Part shown: one piece after another, positions 36,724-45,979 of the stretch
Numbering within the stretch: the first letter of the stretch is position 1
How the letters are laid out: each line of letters starts with the position of its first letter
Source: Leptospira wolffii serovar Khorat str. Khorat-H2
GTDB lineage: Bacteria > Spirochaetota > Leptospiria > Leptospirales > Leptospiraceae
Reading direction: 5' to 3'
Assembly (NCBI RefSeq): GCF_000306115.2
Contig: NZ_AKWX02000020.1
Location: 806,001 to 870,000 of the forward strand
DNA length: 64,000 bases
Notes under the pieces: generated by a model
Seen by the model: only the letters and a program-made list of their open reading frames with translations
Databases searched by the model: none
Told to the model about the DNA's origin: nothing
Program-made: the position numbers and the translations under genes

Positions 36724-38222
36724 TTAACGATCCTTAATCTAGTGGATTTATATAAAAAGGTTCCTTTTTCGGGAATTTGAAAGGAATCGCTCTCTTCGGA
36801 AAGGGTCTCCAGGATTAAATCGGTTGCCGCCTCCTTGTCCTTACACCGGAAGCTTTCTCTTACTAGGAAATGCCATTCTTCGTTTAGGCAGGCATCGTAG
36901 CCGTTTCTGACTAATCTTAAAATCAATCCCATGGCTAGATCGCCTTGTTTGAAATCCTTAGGATCCGATTTCCAAAGGACTCGATATTTTTCCCCTTGAG
37001 TCGGATGCACCGCCTCCAAGAATTTTTCGGGACGATCGTCGTATTTGAACTCCTGATTCTTTCCGTAAAATGCGAAGCATAAGAACAGGCAGACTGACGA
37101 GTAAATTATGAAAGTCTTATTTTCAGGTAAGGATAAATTCGTCGTAAGTATTCTGGCCGACAGATAATATAGAATCGAGGCGAGAATATAGGTAAACCAA
37201 TATACATGGGAAATCTGTCCCCCTTTCATTTTGAAGGCCCCAAAGAGAGTTAGGAAAAATGCCCAAATCAAAACTTGGAAAAGTTGTTTCTCGAATTCGG
37301 TCAACCGATCGCGACCCAAAAGCGGAATCGCGAATAATACCGACACGGTTAGAAACGGAGGTAGATCCTTCAGGAAGGCCAAAGGCGAAACGTAATAGGA
37401 AAGAGTATATTGTAAAGAAGGTGCTAACTTATGGAATGTAGAATTCTTGAACGCAAGAGTTAATATTTTCGTAATATTTCCCGGCGAGTTCGAAAATTGT
37501 TCTATTAAAGGCGGCAGCCAGCAGGCGAGCGTAAAAAGTAGGGAAAAGGATAGAATGGACCAAGATGTCCTATTTTTAAGTTCGAAAAGTCCTCCTTTTC
37601 TGAAAAAGAAAAATCCGGAAAGAGCGAGCATCGGAAAGACGAAGGAGATTCCTACGATTTGATTTTGCACGATTAGATTAGCGGTCACAGTCATCCAGAA
37701 GAAATTGGATAAGGATCCTCGAGAGAAATCGGTAACGCTCAACAAAAACAAAAGAGTCGGGAAAAGAATCACTCCCGGGCCCCAAATATTGGATAGGATT
37801 CCCGGAAGAAGAGGAGAGATTCCCAAAATCAGGGAGGCAAAAAGCAATATCGGACTTTTCTTATCCTGCGTTCTTTGGAACAGGAGGCGGAGACTTAGAA
37901 TGACGAAGGCTAAATTGTAAAAAACGATCGAGATCTCATGGGCGCCCTGAGGGGACTTTACGAAAAATAAAACTTTTTCGGTCCATGCTAGATAATAGAA
38001 AACGACGGGGCCCGGATGATTTACAAGAAATCTGGAATAGGCACCTAATGTTTCCTGGAATTTCGCCGCTTTCCAAATCTGAAGAGCGTTCGCCGCGTAG
38101 TCTCCCAGTTCTTGGTAGTCCTGGACGAAGAAGCTAGCATTCGCAGCCAAATATCCTAGAAAAACGAGTATCGGAAGAAGTAGAATGGGTAACGGCAATC
38201 GGGAAGGGTTGGAGTTCTGCAT
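36720..38222 (-). CDS. Polytopic membrane protein, GT-C glycosyltransferase-like
   Basis: A 500-residue protein with about eleven hydrophobic segments and a short soluble C-terminal part (about 410-500). The first loop (QDYQELGDYAANALQIWKA, then SRFLVNHPGPVVFYYLAW) has the acidic and aromatic pattern of GT-C enzymes that use polyprenyl-phosphate sugars, but no strict family motif. Coupled by ATGA to the acyltransferase gene. Donor and acceptor unknown. Confidence 0.68.
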   Translation of the reverse strand: MQNSNPSRLPLPILLLPILVFLGYLAANASFFVQDYQELGDYAANALQIWKAAKFQETLGAYSRFLVNHPGPVVFYYLAWTEKVLFFVKSPQGAHEISIVFYNLAFVILSLRLLFQRTQDKKSPILLFASLILGISPLLPGILSNIWGPGVILFPTLLFLLSVTDFSRGSLSNFFWMTVTANLIVQNQIVGISFVFPMLALSGFFFFRKGGLFELKNRTSWSILSFSLLFTLACWLPPLIEQFSNSPGNITKILTLAFKNSTFHKLAPSLQYTLSYYVSPLAFLKDLPPFLTVSVLFAIPLLGRDRLTEFEKQLFQVLIWAFFLTLFGAFKMKGGQISHVYWFTYILASILYYLSARILTTNLSLPENKTFIIYSSVCLFLCFAFYGKNQEFKYDDRPEKFLEAVHPTQGEKYRVLWKSDPKDFKQGDLAMGLILRLVRNGYDACLNEEWHFLVRESFRCKDKEAATDLILETLSEESDSFQIPEKGTFLYKSTRLRIVK

Positions 38223-38474
38223 GAAAGGAAGGATGAGAAAGGTGATCGGTTTCCAGTAGAGTTTGCTTCCGATACTTTGGGGTCAAGAAGATTCTTTTTT
38301 AGAACATGTTTGGGAATTTTGTGGGAGCTCCCACTATTTCATAGCTAAGATCGCGGGGGGCTTCGCAATCGATTCGAATTGAATCGTCTCTTGTATAATT
38401 TCGGCTTGATTCACCGTCTTCTACTCTTCTAAGATTCCGAGATCGTAATTGAGGGCACGGTAAATAACTTTTAG

Positions 38475-41400
38475 ATGGATCCAATTTTCCTAAACTTTTA
38501 TTCTTTCGGATCGATCCTTATCGTTCTATATTTCTTTTATGCGGCTTATTTCTTTCTGACTATCAAGGAAAGAAGTCAAGCGGCCTTTCACCTTGGGATC
38601 TGCTCCTTAACCACCGTATTCTTGAATCTGGGTTATCTTTGGGGTTTCATTTCCTTCGAAGAAAATACGATTTATCATAGGATTGTGGCTATCGCAGGGC
38701 CCTTGATGAGTTTTACTCAGCTTGTAGGATTTTTCATTAATTTTCCGGAGCCTCGAAAAAAGGGAATTCTTCCGGGTAGAATTTTGTATTGGTCCTTGTA
38801 TGCCGGAGTGGCCCTCGTAACAGGCTATTATACTCTAATTTGTTGGAACGCTCCTCGGACGTTTGTCGCTGGGAGTCATTACTGGGATTACGAGGTTCCT
38901 CAGTTTTATGTATATCAAGTATATATAATATTATTCTACGAACTTTGCTATCTGGTGGTCGGTGTTTGGCGGGCCGTCATAGAGAAGGGAAAAGAGAGAC
39001 GGTCGGTAATATATATTCTGCTCAGTTATGTGGTGATTACGGTAGGGCCGGGAATCCTGAACGCAATGAGTAGGATCGGAGCCGTTTCCAGAGCCACTTA
39101 TCATCAAGTATTCAATTTGGGCTTCGTTACTGGGATGTTCCTGATCATGGTGGTATATGTGAACGCCACTAAGGAGAGGACGACGATTTTAAATCGGATC
39201 GTCGGAGTATCTTTGGCGACTTTCTTCGTATGTTATCAATTGGTCGGTTATTCCATCCTGAACGGATACGAAAAATCCTACGACGAACTTAAGATCCGGG
39301 ACAGTTCGATCGCAGTGACGGAGGGAAAGAATCCGGAAGGGCTCGCTTATATAGTTTCCTACGAGCAGGAGGAGAACGAGTTTCGACAGGAACGAGGCAA
39401 AAAAGATCCGCGATTCAAAAAGGAAGACGAATTGGAAGTCAGATTTTTTCGGGAAAAGCGGAGGATCTGTAATTTGGGAAATCTCAGCGCGGAAGCGAGA
39501 ATGGAAAAAACGGAGCCTATACTCAAATCTGCTCCGAGCGAATTCAAGGCGTACGCGGCCGGGATTCGCGCTTTTCTAAAATCCAAAAAAGGCCAGAGAG
39601 TCGATGATTCCGAAATGTCCGACTACTTCGGGGAGATATACGGAAAGCTGAATATAGTACGCAATAAGTATAATAGGCTTCCGGACGGAACGAATTCTAA
39701 AGCTATCGGTAATCTTTTGAATTCTACCGTTCCTGGCCTTTCCGAAACCCTTTCCTATGTTCGAAACGAGGCCTTGGATGCGGTGAAATCGGAGAAATCC
39801 TCGGAACATATTTCCAAAATCATTCTCAACTCATTGGCCCCCATTCATGAGGTAGGGGAGAGGATCTACAGAGGGACCAGAATCTACGACTCCTCCGACC
39901 CTAAACCGGCCTTATACATTTCCTATTACTACGTACCTAACTCCGGGGACAAGATTTACGAGGTAGGTTACGAATATAAGAATTATAGAATGTACCAACA
40001 TTCTCCTAGTTTCGTTCTGATTGTCACGATGACTCTAACTTTCCTTGTGATCGTCGTAGGATTCAGATTCTTTTTCCAGAATGCGATCGTGGTTCCTGTG
40101 GACGAGGTTCTGGTCGGACTAAAAGAAGTGAATTCCGGGAATTTGGACTATAGACTGACTCCTAGGGTGGAGGATGAGATCGGATTTATCGCGAGGTCCT
40201 TCAACAAGATGACCCGATCCATCCAGGCTGCGAGAAAAAGATTGCAGCAATACGCCGACGAATTGGAGGAAAAAGTAAGGGAAAGAACCGGAGAATTGGA
40301 GAGAACTCTCAATGCGGTTAACGAACTGAAGCAGCAACAGGACGGGGACTATTTTCTAACTTCGTTATTGATTAAACCGTTAGGCGCGAACAAGGCTCAT
40401 TCGGATAATGTAAGAGTGGATTTTCTTCTGGAGCAAAAGAAGAAATTCAGCTTTCGCAGATTTAACGACGAAATCGGTGGAGATATGAATATCTCCAACC
40501 GCATTCTGCTAAGAAACCAGTGGTACACTATATTTCTGAACGCGGATGCGATGGGAAAATCCATGCAAGGTGCCGGCGGTGCCTTGGTCTTAGGAGCCGT
40601 CTTCGAATCCATCATCGAGAGAACACGGATAGAGGATTCGATGAAAGAACAGTCGCCCGAGAGATGGTTGAAGAATTCTTTTTTAGAACTTCATAAAGTG
40701 TTTGAAAGCTTCGAGGGGTCCATGCTGGTTTCCTCCGTGATAGGTTTGGTGGAAGAGGATTCGGGAAGTCTGTATTACATAAATGCGGAGCATCCGTGGA
40801 CTTGTCTCTATAGGGACGGCAAGGCCGACTTCTTGGAAAAGGATATGGCTTTTCGTAAACTGGGAACGACCGGTATGGAAGGAAAAATATCCGTTCGAAC
40901 TTTCCAGTTAGAGCCGGGAGACGTCGTGATTGCAGGATCGGACGGAAGGGACGATATTCTGATCGGAACGGATACGGACGGCTCCAGGATCATCAACGAC
41001 GACGAGAATCTTTTCTTAAAAATCGTGGAAGAAGGCGGCGGGGAATTGAATCGGATTTACGACTCTATTCTTTCCAGAGGAAGCTTAACCGACGACCTAT
41101 CTTTGGTTCGAATTTCGTTCAAAGAAGAATCGGTCCCTCATAGAATTCATCAAAGGGAGAAAATTCGGGAATTACTTGGGAAAGCTCGTACAAAGGTAAA
41201 GGAAAAGAATTTTTCCGAAGCCCTGGCTTATCTGGAAGAGGCGGATTCCTTGGATTCCAAACTTCCCGAAGTGAAGAAGGCCGTCGTGAAATATTGCATT
41301 CGATTAAAGGAATACGCTAAAGCCGCGAAATTCGCGGAAGAATATCTGAATATTAGACCGGTTGATAAAGAAATATTATTCGTGGCTTCTTTCGCGGCAA

Positions 41401-41624
41401 GAAGGGCCCATCAGTTTCATAAAGCCCAGGATTTCGGAGAAAGACTGCTTATACGCGATCCTTTGCACGTTAGGAATCTGGTAAATCTATCCAGAATATG
41501 CATCGCTTTACGAAATTTTGAAAGAGCAAGAATGCTTGTAGGTGAAGCGATTCGCTTGGATCCGGAGAATCGGATTCTTCTGAAAATCAAGGAAGCCTTG
41601 GATTCGCAAAAAGAAGAGAAATGA
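38475..41624 (+). CDS. Large sensor phosphatase: 7TM - HAMP - SpoIIE/PP2C - TPR
   Basis: A 1049-residue signalling protein. Order: about seven to eight membrane segments (1-260), a large predicted extracytoplasmic region (about 270-515), another membrane segment (about 518-540), HAMP (about 545-600), a coiled coil, a PP2C/SpoIIE phosphatase domain (about 640-890; acids in IGGDMNIS, LNADAMGKSMQG, GSDGRDD, LTDDLSLV) and a TPR tail (about 900-1045). It should dephosphorylate a partner-switching STAS protein on an external cue, the TPRs providing docking. It is followed at 179 bases by a histidine kinase cluster. Confidence 0.88.
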   Translation: MDPIFLNFYSFGSILIVLYFFYAAYFFLTIKERSQAAFHLGICSLTTVFLNLGYLWGFISFEENTIYHRIVAIAGPLMSFTQLVGFFINFPEPRKKGILPGRILYWSLYAGVALVTGYYTLICWNAPRTFVAGSHYWDYEVPQFYVYQVYIILFYELCYLVVGVWRAVIEKGKERRSVIYILLSYVVITVGPGILNAMSRIGAVSRATYHQVFNLGFVTGMFLIMVVYVNATKERTTILNRIVGVSLATFFVCYQLVGYSILNGYEKSYDELKIRDSSIAVTEGKNPEGLAYIVSYEQEENEFRQERGKKDPRFKKEDELEVRFFREKRRICNLGNLSAEARMEKTEPILKSAPSEFKAYAAGIRAFLKSKKGQRVDDSEMSDYFGEIYGKLNIVRNKYNRLPDGTNSKAIGNLLNSTVPGLSETLSYVRNEALDAVKSEKSSEHISKIILNSLAPIHEVGERIYRGTRIYDSSDPKPALYISYYYVPNSGDKIYEVGYEYKNYRMYQHSPSFVLIVTMTLTFLVIVVGFRFFFQNAIVVPVDEVLVGLKEVNSGNLDYRLTPRVEDEIGFIARSFNKMTRSIQAARKRLQQYADELEEKVRERTGELERTLNAVNELKQQQDGDYFLTSLLIKPLGANKAHSDNVRVDFLLEQKKKFSFRRFNDEIGGDMNISNRILLRNQWYTIFLNADAMGKSMQGAGGALVLGAVFESIIERTRIEDSMKEQSPERWLKNSFLELHKVFESFEGSMLVSSVIGLVEEDSGSLYYINAEHPWTCLYRDGKADFLEKDMAFRKLGTTGMEGKISVRTFQLEPGDVVIAGSDGRDDILIGTDTDGSRIINDDENLFLKIVEEGGGELNRIYDSILSRGSLTDDLSLVRISFKEESVPHRIHQREKIRELLGKARTKVKEKNFSEALAYLEEADSLDSKLPEVKKAVVKYCIRLKEYAKAAKFAEEYLNIRPVDKEILFVASFAARRAHQFHKAQDFGERLLIRDPLHVRNLVNLSRICIALRNFERARMLVGEAIRLDPENRILLKIKEALDSQKEEK

Positions 41625-41802
41625 AGCTATTTAATGAGACTTAATTCCCTTAGCCCTAGAGTGTAGAATTCCTAAGAAACGGTTTTGTCCAATTTATGGA
41701 AATAAGTTGATAAAATATACCAAAGAAAGTAAAATGCGTGGATTGTAATCGAATGCTCGGGGGGAGATACGCAATCTTCTTTCCCGGCGCTCCTTAGAAT
41801 TT

Positions 41803-43863
41803 ATGTTTTCTTTCGATACGAAATTACGTTTCGGCTTCTTGGCTGCGGGTTTGCTTACGCTTTCCATCGGACTTTTTTCCTGGATAAGCGGTCGTCAAGT
41901 GACCGAGTCCAAAAATTGGGAATCCCACACCTTCGCGGTAATTTCGCGTTTGGAAAAACTCACATCCGTAATAAAGGAATCCGAAATACACTTTCTGAAC
42001 TTTATAGCCACCGGTCGGCCTGAATACATAGAATATTACGAATCCTCGATGCGGGATTTGGAGTGGAACCTAACTGACCTGGGAAATCTGATTCGAGACA
42101 ATCAATCCCAGATTCTCGTGACGAAAGAATTGAGCGAGAATTTAAGACAAAGAAACCGGTATATTCGGGAAATCATAAAGAACCGATTCGAAACGGAAAA
42201 ACAAAAGACCATATTGGCTTCCATAGAAGAGAACGGAAAAAACATCATAGAGGCCCTGGTAAAAAGGGAAAACGAACTTTTATGGGAGAGAACGAGAGAA
42301 GCGAACCGAAAATCCGAGATCGCCGAATGGGTGGTCTTTTTATCCGTCCTTTTTAACGTTTTTCTTCTAATCTTATGGTATAAGTTTTTGAGAAAGGAAT
42401 CGGGGCTTCGTCTTCTGTCGGAAAGTGATTCATATCAGAAAAATAAACTGCTTTCCCTGATTTTGGAGAATATGGCCGACGGTGTCGTAGTCTTCGACAA
42501 AAACGAATCCTTGATTTTATCCAACGATAAGTCTAGGAAATTTTTGGAACAGAGTTCCGAGTTTTTGGATCGGTTGCGAAAATTGGATTCCGATCGATCC
42601 AAATTAAATCTCAAAAATGGATCATCGGAGGATCGAATTATTTTGGTCAATTCACGGAAATTTTCCGATTTGGACGGTTCATTCTTCGGAAAGGTACTAT
42701 TATTGAGCGATATCTCCGAAGAAGAAAGTCGCGCATTCGAAAAAGAAAGATATCTGACCGAGATATTGATGATTAAGACGGCTCTGGACTGCGCGTCCAG
42801 CAGTATAATGATCGCCGACAACGATCTAAATATAGTATACACGAATAAATCGGTGGTTAATTTATTTCACGCCGTCCAGGAAAATATCCGCGAAAAATAT
42901 CCTGATTTCACGCCGTCTCGTTTAATGGGAGTTTGTATCGATACATTTCATGCGACTCCGGAAAAGCAAAGGAAGATCCTATCTACGTTTACTTCCGAAT
43001 ACAAATCTTCGATTTCCATCGGAGGAAGAGAATTCGATCTTTGCGCTGCACCTGTGATCGACGAGAGTGGGGAAAGATTGGGAAGCGTAGTCGAATGGTT
43101 GGATGTAACGGACAGAAATCGTAAGAGATCCGAAATCAGTAAGTTGAACGAGGAACTGACCGAGAGCGTAGCAAAATTGGAGTATGCCAATCGGGAATTG
43201 GAGGCTTTCAGCTATTCCGTTTCCCATGATTTACGCGCTCCGATTAGAGGTATAGACGGATTTGCGAGAATCATGATAGAGGATTACTCCTCTACTTTGG
43301 ATGCGGAAGGGAATCGTCTCTTGAATATAATCGCTTCGAATTCGAAATTTATGGGACAACTGATCGACGATCTGTTAGCTTTTTACCGCGTTTCCAAGGT
43401 GGAGCCTAGAAGGGAAGCGATCAATATGAGGGAAATGGTATTGGACGCCATAGAAATCGTAACTCAGGACTACCCGGACGAGGAAGTCCTGACCCAAGTG
43501 GGAGAATTATCCAACGTAAAGGGAGATCCTTCCATGTTGAAGCAGGTATGGCTGAACCTGATATCCAATTCCTTCAAGTATTCCGCCAAGGCCAAGGAGC
43601 CTAGAGTGGAAATCGGAGTAATAAATGGAGAAAGAGAGGAAACTTTTTTCGTCAAAGATAACGGAGCCGGTTTCAACGAACAATATTCTCATAAACTTTT
43701 CAAGGTTTTTCAAAGGTTACATTCCAACGAAGAATTTCAGGGGACCGGGATAGGACTTGCGATTGTGGATCGTATCGTAGGCCGACACGGAGGAAAAGTT
43801 TGGGGCAAGGGAAAAATAGGAGAAGGTGCCACCTTCTATTTTACATTACCGAAAAAGGATTAA
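41803..43863 (+). CDS. CHASE3-PAS histidine kinase
   Basis: A 686-residue membrane kinase. Membrane segment (about 9-30), a helical sensor region with CHASE3 character (HFLNFIATGRPEYIEYYES..., about 40-170), second segment (about 178-198), two PAS-like regions (about 215-460), then HisKA (SYSVSHDLRAPIRGIDGFARI, phospho-His in SHDLRAP) and HATPase_c (WLNLISNSFKYS, DNGAGFN, GTGIGLAIVDRIV). The HisKA/ATPase type is the one that pairs with Rcp-like single-domain regulators, and such a regulator begins four bases downstream. Confidence 0.9.
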   Translation: MFSFDTKLRFGFLAAGLLTLSIGLFSWISGRQVTESKNWESHTFAVISRLEKLTSVIKESEIHFLNFIATGRPEYIEYYESSMRDLEWNLTDLGNLIRDNQSQILVTKELSENLRQRNRYIREIIKNRFETEKQKTILASIEENGKNIIEALVKRENELLWERTREANRKSEIAEWVVFLSVLFNVFLLILWYKFLRKESGLRLLSESDSYQKNKLLSLILENMADGVVVFDKNESLILSNDKSRKFLEQSSEFLDRLRKLDSDRSKLNLKNGSSEDRIILVNSRKFSDLDGSFFGKVLLLSDISEEESRAFEKERYLTEILMIKTALDCASSSIMIADNDLNIVYTNKSVVNLFHAVQENIREKYPDFTPSRLMGVCIDTFHATPEKQRKILSTFTSEYKSSISIGGREFDLCAAPVIDESGERLGSVVEWLDVTDRNRKRSEISKLNEELTESVAKLEYANRELEAFSYSVSHDLRAPIRGIDGFARIMIEDYSSTLDAEGNRLLNIIASNSKFMGQLIDDLLAFYRVSKVEPRREAINMREMVLDAIEIVTQDYPDEEVLTQVGELSNVKGDPSMLKQVWLNLISNSFKYSAKAKEPRVEIGVINGEREETFFVKDNGAGFNEQYSHKLFKVFQRLHSNEEFQGTGIGLAIVDRIVGRHGGKVWGKGKIGEGATFYFTLPKKD

Positions 43864-43866
43864 CAG

Positions 43867-44310
43867 ATGAATCAAGCCGACAACTACGATATCTTATATG
43901 CGGAGGATAATCCGAACGATGCGGAGCTTACTTTACGAGGATTCAGAAAACATAATTTAGTAAATCAGGTCTTCCATGTAAAAGACGGCGAAGAAGCTCT
44001 CGAATTTCTATTTTGCAAGGGTAGATACAAGGATAGAACGGGTCGGGATAAACCCTTGTTCGTTCTCTTGGATCTGAAGATGCCTAAAGTGGACGGATTG
44101 GAAGTCCTGCGCGAAATAAAAGCGGACGATAAATTGAGAACTGTGCCGGTCGTGATGCTCACATCTTCGGCCGAAGAAAAAGACATAGTGGAAAGTTATA
44201 AATTAGGCGTTAATAGTTATATTATAAAACCGGTTGAATTTGAAAAGCTGATAACTACTGTAACTGAAATAGGACAATATTGGTGTATTCTTAATAAATC
44301 GGTGCATTAA
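43867..44310 (+). CDS. Rcp1-type single-domain response regulator
   Basis: A 147-residue receiver protein of the Rcp1 class: [17 protein letters not shown] start, phosphoacceptor Asp in [31 protein letters not shown] and the Lys in [10 protein letters not shown]. No output domain. It lies between the kinase at 41803 (three bases) and the hybrid at 44311 (stop directly followed by ATG), so it may relay phosphate between them. Confidence 0.92.
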   Translation: MNQADNYDILYAEDNPNDAELTLRGFRKHNLVNQVFHVKDGEEALEFLFCKGRYKDRTGRDKPLFVLLDLKMPKVDGLEVLREIKADDKLRTVPVVMLTSSAEEKDIVESYKLGVNSYIIKPVEFEKLITTVTEIGQYWCILNKSVH

Positions 44311-45444
44311 ATGAGTACGCTTAAATTTCTTTTTTTAGAGGATTCTTCGACCGATCTGGAACTTATCCAAAGAGAGCTAAAAAAAGCCGGTGTCGAATTT
44401 ATCCCCGTACATGTTCAGGAGAGAGACGAGTATCTAAAGGCGATAGTGGAGGAAAAACCGGATTTCATATTTTCCGATTTTTCCCTGCCGAATTTCGACG
44501 GCCTTTCCGCGCTAACGATCGCCAAGGAGCAATGTCCGAGTACTCCTTTCATCTTCGTATCGGGTACCTATGGGGAAGACGCGGCCATACAAACTCTGAC
44601 AAGAGGCGCGACCGACTACGTTCTGAAGGATCGTCTGGTAAAATTGGTCCCGGCGCTTCGCAGAGCTATCCGCGAAATGGAGGAGCATAGTGCCCTTCGA
44701 AAAGCGGAACAGGATAAGTTCGAGATAGAAGAGCAATTAAGGCAAAGCCAGAAAGTAGAGGCGATGGGATTCCTAGCGGGGGCCATGGCTCATGAAATCA
44801 ATAACCCGATCATGGCAATTATAGATTATGCGGAGTTGATTGCCAAAGGCGGAATGGAGCCCGAAAAGACTCAGAAATTCGCCGCTAAGATCAAGCAGGA
44901 AGGGGAAAGAATTTCGGTAATCGTAAAGGATCTACTACGCTTTGCTCGACAGGAAAAGAAGAGCTTCGAATCGATCGACGCTTACGAGCTCTTGGTCAAG
45001 GCCAAAGGAATTTCGGAACAACGCATGAAAATGAATAGGGTTCAGTTTGAATTGGACGTGAACCCGGGGGAATTTTCGGTCTATTGTAAGGAAGGTCAGA
45101 TACTGCAAGTGCTTCTGAATCTTATGAACAATGCGATCGATGCCTTGAATCAACGTTATCCGGAATATAATGATAACAAAAGGATCTCGGTTTCCGCAAA
45201 ACCTGAGGAGATAGGAGGAAAAAATTGGGTTCGTATAACCGTGCAGGACTTCGGTTCTGGGATTCCTTCTGAAATCGGTAAATCGATCTTCAATACCTTT
45301 TTTACCACTAAGGGAGTGGATAAGGGGACAGGGCTCGGATTATCCGTAAGCTTGGGAATCGTAAAGGAACACGGGGGATATCTTTCCTTCGAAAGTGTTC
45401 CGAACGAATATACGAAATTCTTCCTGGATTTGCCTAGAATCTGA
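44311..45444 (+). CDS. Receiver-histidine kinase hybrid (REC-HisKA-HATPase)
   Basis: A 377-residue soluble kinase. Receiver domain at residues 1-120 (LFLEDSSTDLELIQREL, Asp in FSDFSLPNFDGL, Lys in DYVLKDRL), coiled linker, HisKA with AMAHEINNPIMAIIDYAEL (phospho-His) and HATPase_c (LLNLMNNAIDAL, DFGSGIP, GTGLGLSVSLGIV). No membrane segment: input should come through its own receiver, perhaps from the kinase at 41803. It starts right after the stop of the Rcp-type gene. Confidence 0.92.
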   Translation: MSTLKFLFLEDSSTDLELIQRELKKAGVEFIPVHVQERDEYLKAIVEEKPDFIFSDFSLPNFDGLSALTIAKEQCPSTPFIFVSGTYGEDAAIQTLTRGATDYVLKDRLVKLVPALRRAIREMEEHSALRKAEQDKFEIEEQLRQSQKVEAMGFLAGAMAHEINNPIMAIIDYAELIAKGGMEPEKTQKFAAKIKQEGERISVIVKDLLRFARQEKKSFESIDAYELLVKAKGISEQRMKMNRVQFELDVNPGEFSVYCKEGQILQVLLNLMNNAIDALNQRYPEYNDNKRISVSAKPEEIGGKNWVRITVQDFGSGIPSEIGKSIFNTFFTTKGVDKGTGLGLSVSLGIVKEHGGYLSFESVPNEYTKFFLDLPRI

Positions 45445-45508
45445 AACTTTTTCGCTGAGCTTCCGGATTTTTTGTCAAAAAATTATTCATGACCGGTTAT
45501 ATGAATTA

Positions 45509-45856
45509 ATGGAATCGGACGCTTACAATAACTTACTTTCCGAGAAACCTTTTTCAGAATTGGACCTTCGTATAGGACGAATCGTAGGATTCGAAGTATC
45601 GTCGGAGAAGGACGAAAAGGCCTATCGTCTCTTATTGGATTTCGGAGACCAGATAGGAATACGAAAATCCTGCGAACCTCTCTATGCGCTCGGCAAAGAG
45701 CAGGACTTATTGGGCAAGCAAGGACTTTGCGTGATGGATTATCCTTCCGCTCATGTCGCCAGGATGCGTGCCCAGGCTCTCTTTCTGGGATTTATGGAAG
45801 AAGAGACCGAATTCTCCAAGGCGGATGCGATCAGTTTCGTAGAATTGGCCTGCTAA
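45509..45856 (+). CDS. csaA: CsaA-like tRNA-binding domain protein
   Basis: A 115-residue protein of one OB-fold tRNA-binding domain: LDLRIGRIVGFEVSSEKDEKAYRL, then FGDQIGIRKSCEPL, LLGKQGLCVMDYPSAHVARM and LFLGF. CsaA dimers bind tRNA and have a chaperone-like effect on secretion. The frame opens at 45395, but that stretch overlaps the kinase end; ATG 45509 gives the usual length. Confidence 0.88.
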   Translation: MESDAYNNLLSEKPFSELDLRIGRIVGFEVSSEKDEKAYRLLLDFGDQIGIRKSCEPLYALGKEQDLLGKQGLCVMDYPSAHVARMRAQALFLGFMEEETEFSKADAISFVELAC

Positions 45857-45979
45857 TTCCTTCCACACAAGGGTTTCGAATTCCAAGAATCCCTTGTAGT
45901 CTTACCTTTCCTTCTTGACCCGGGAATTCTCTCCTATATATTCTCCGACGATTCGCGTTTAAATCGATCGAGGAATCCT

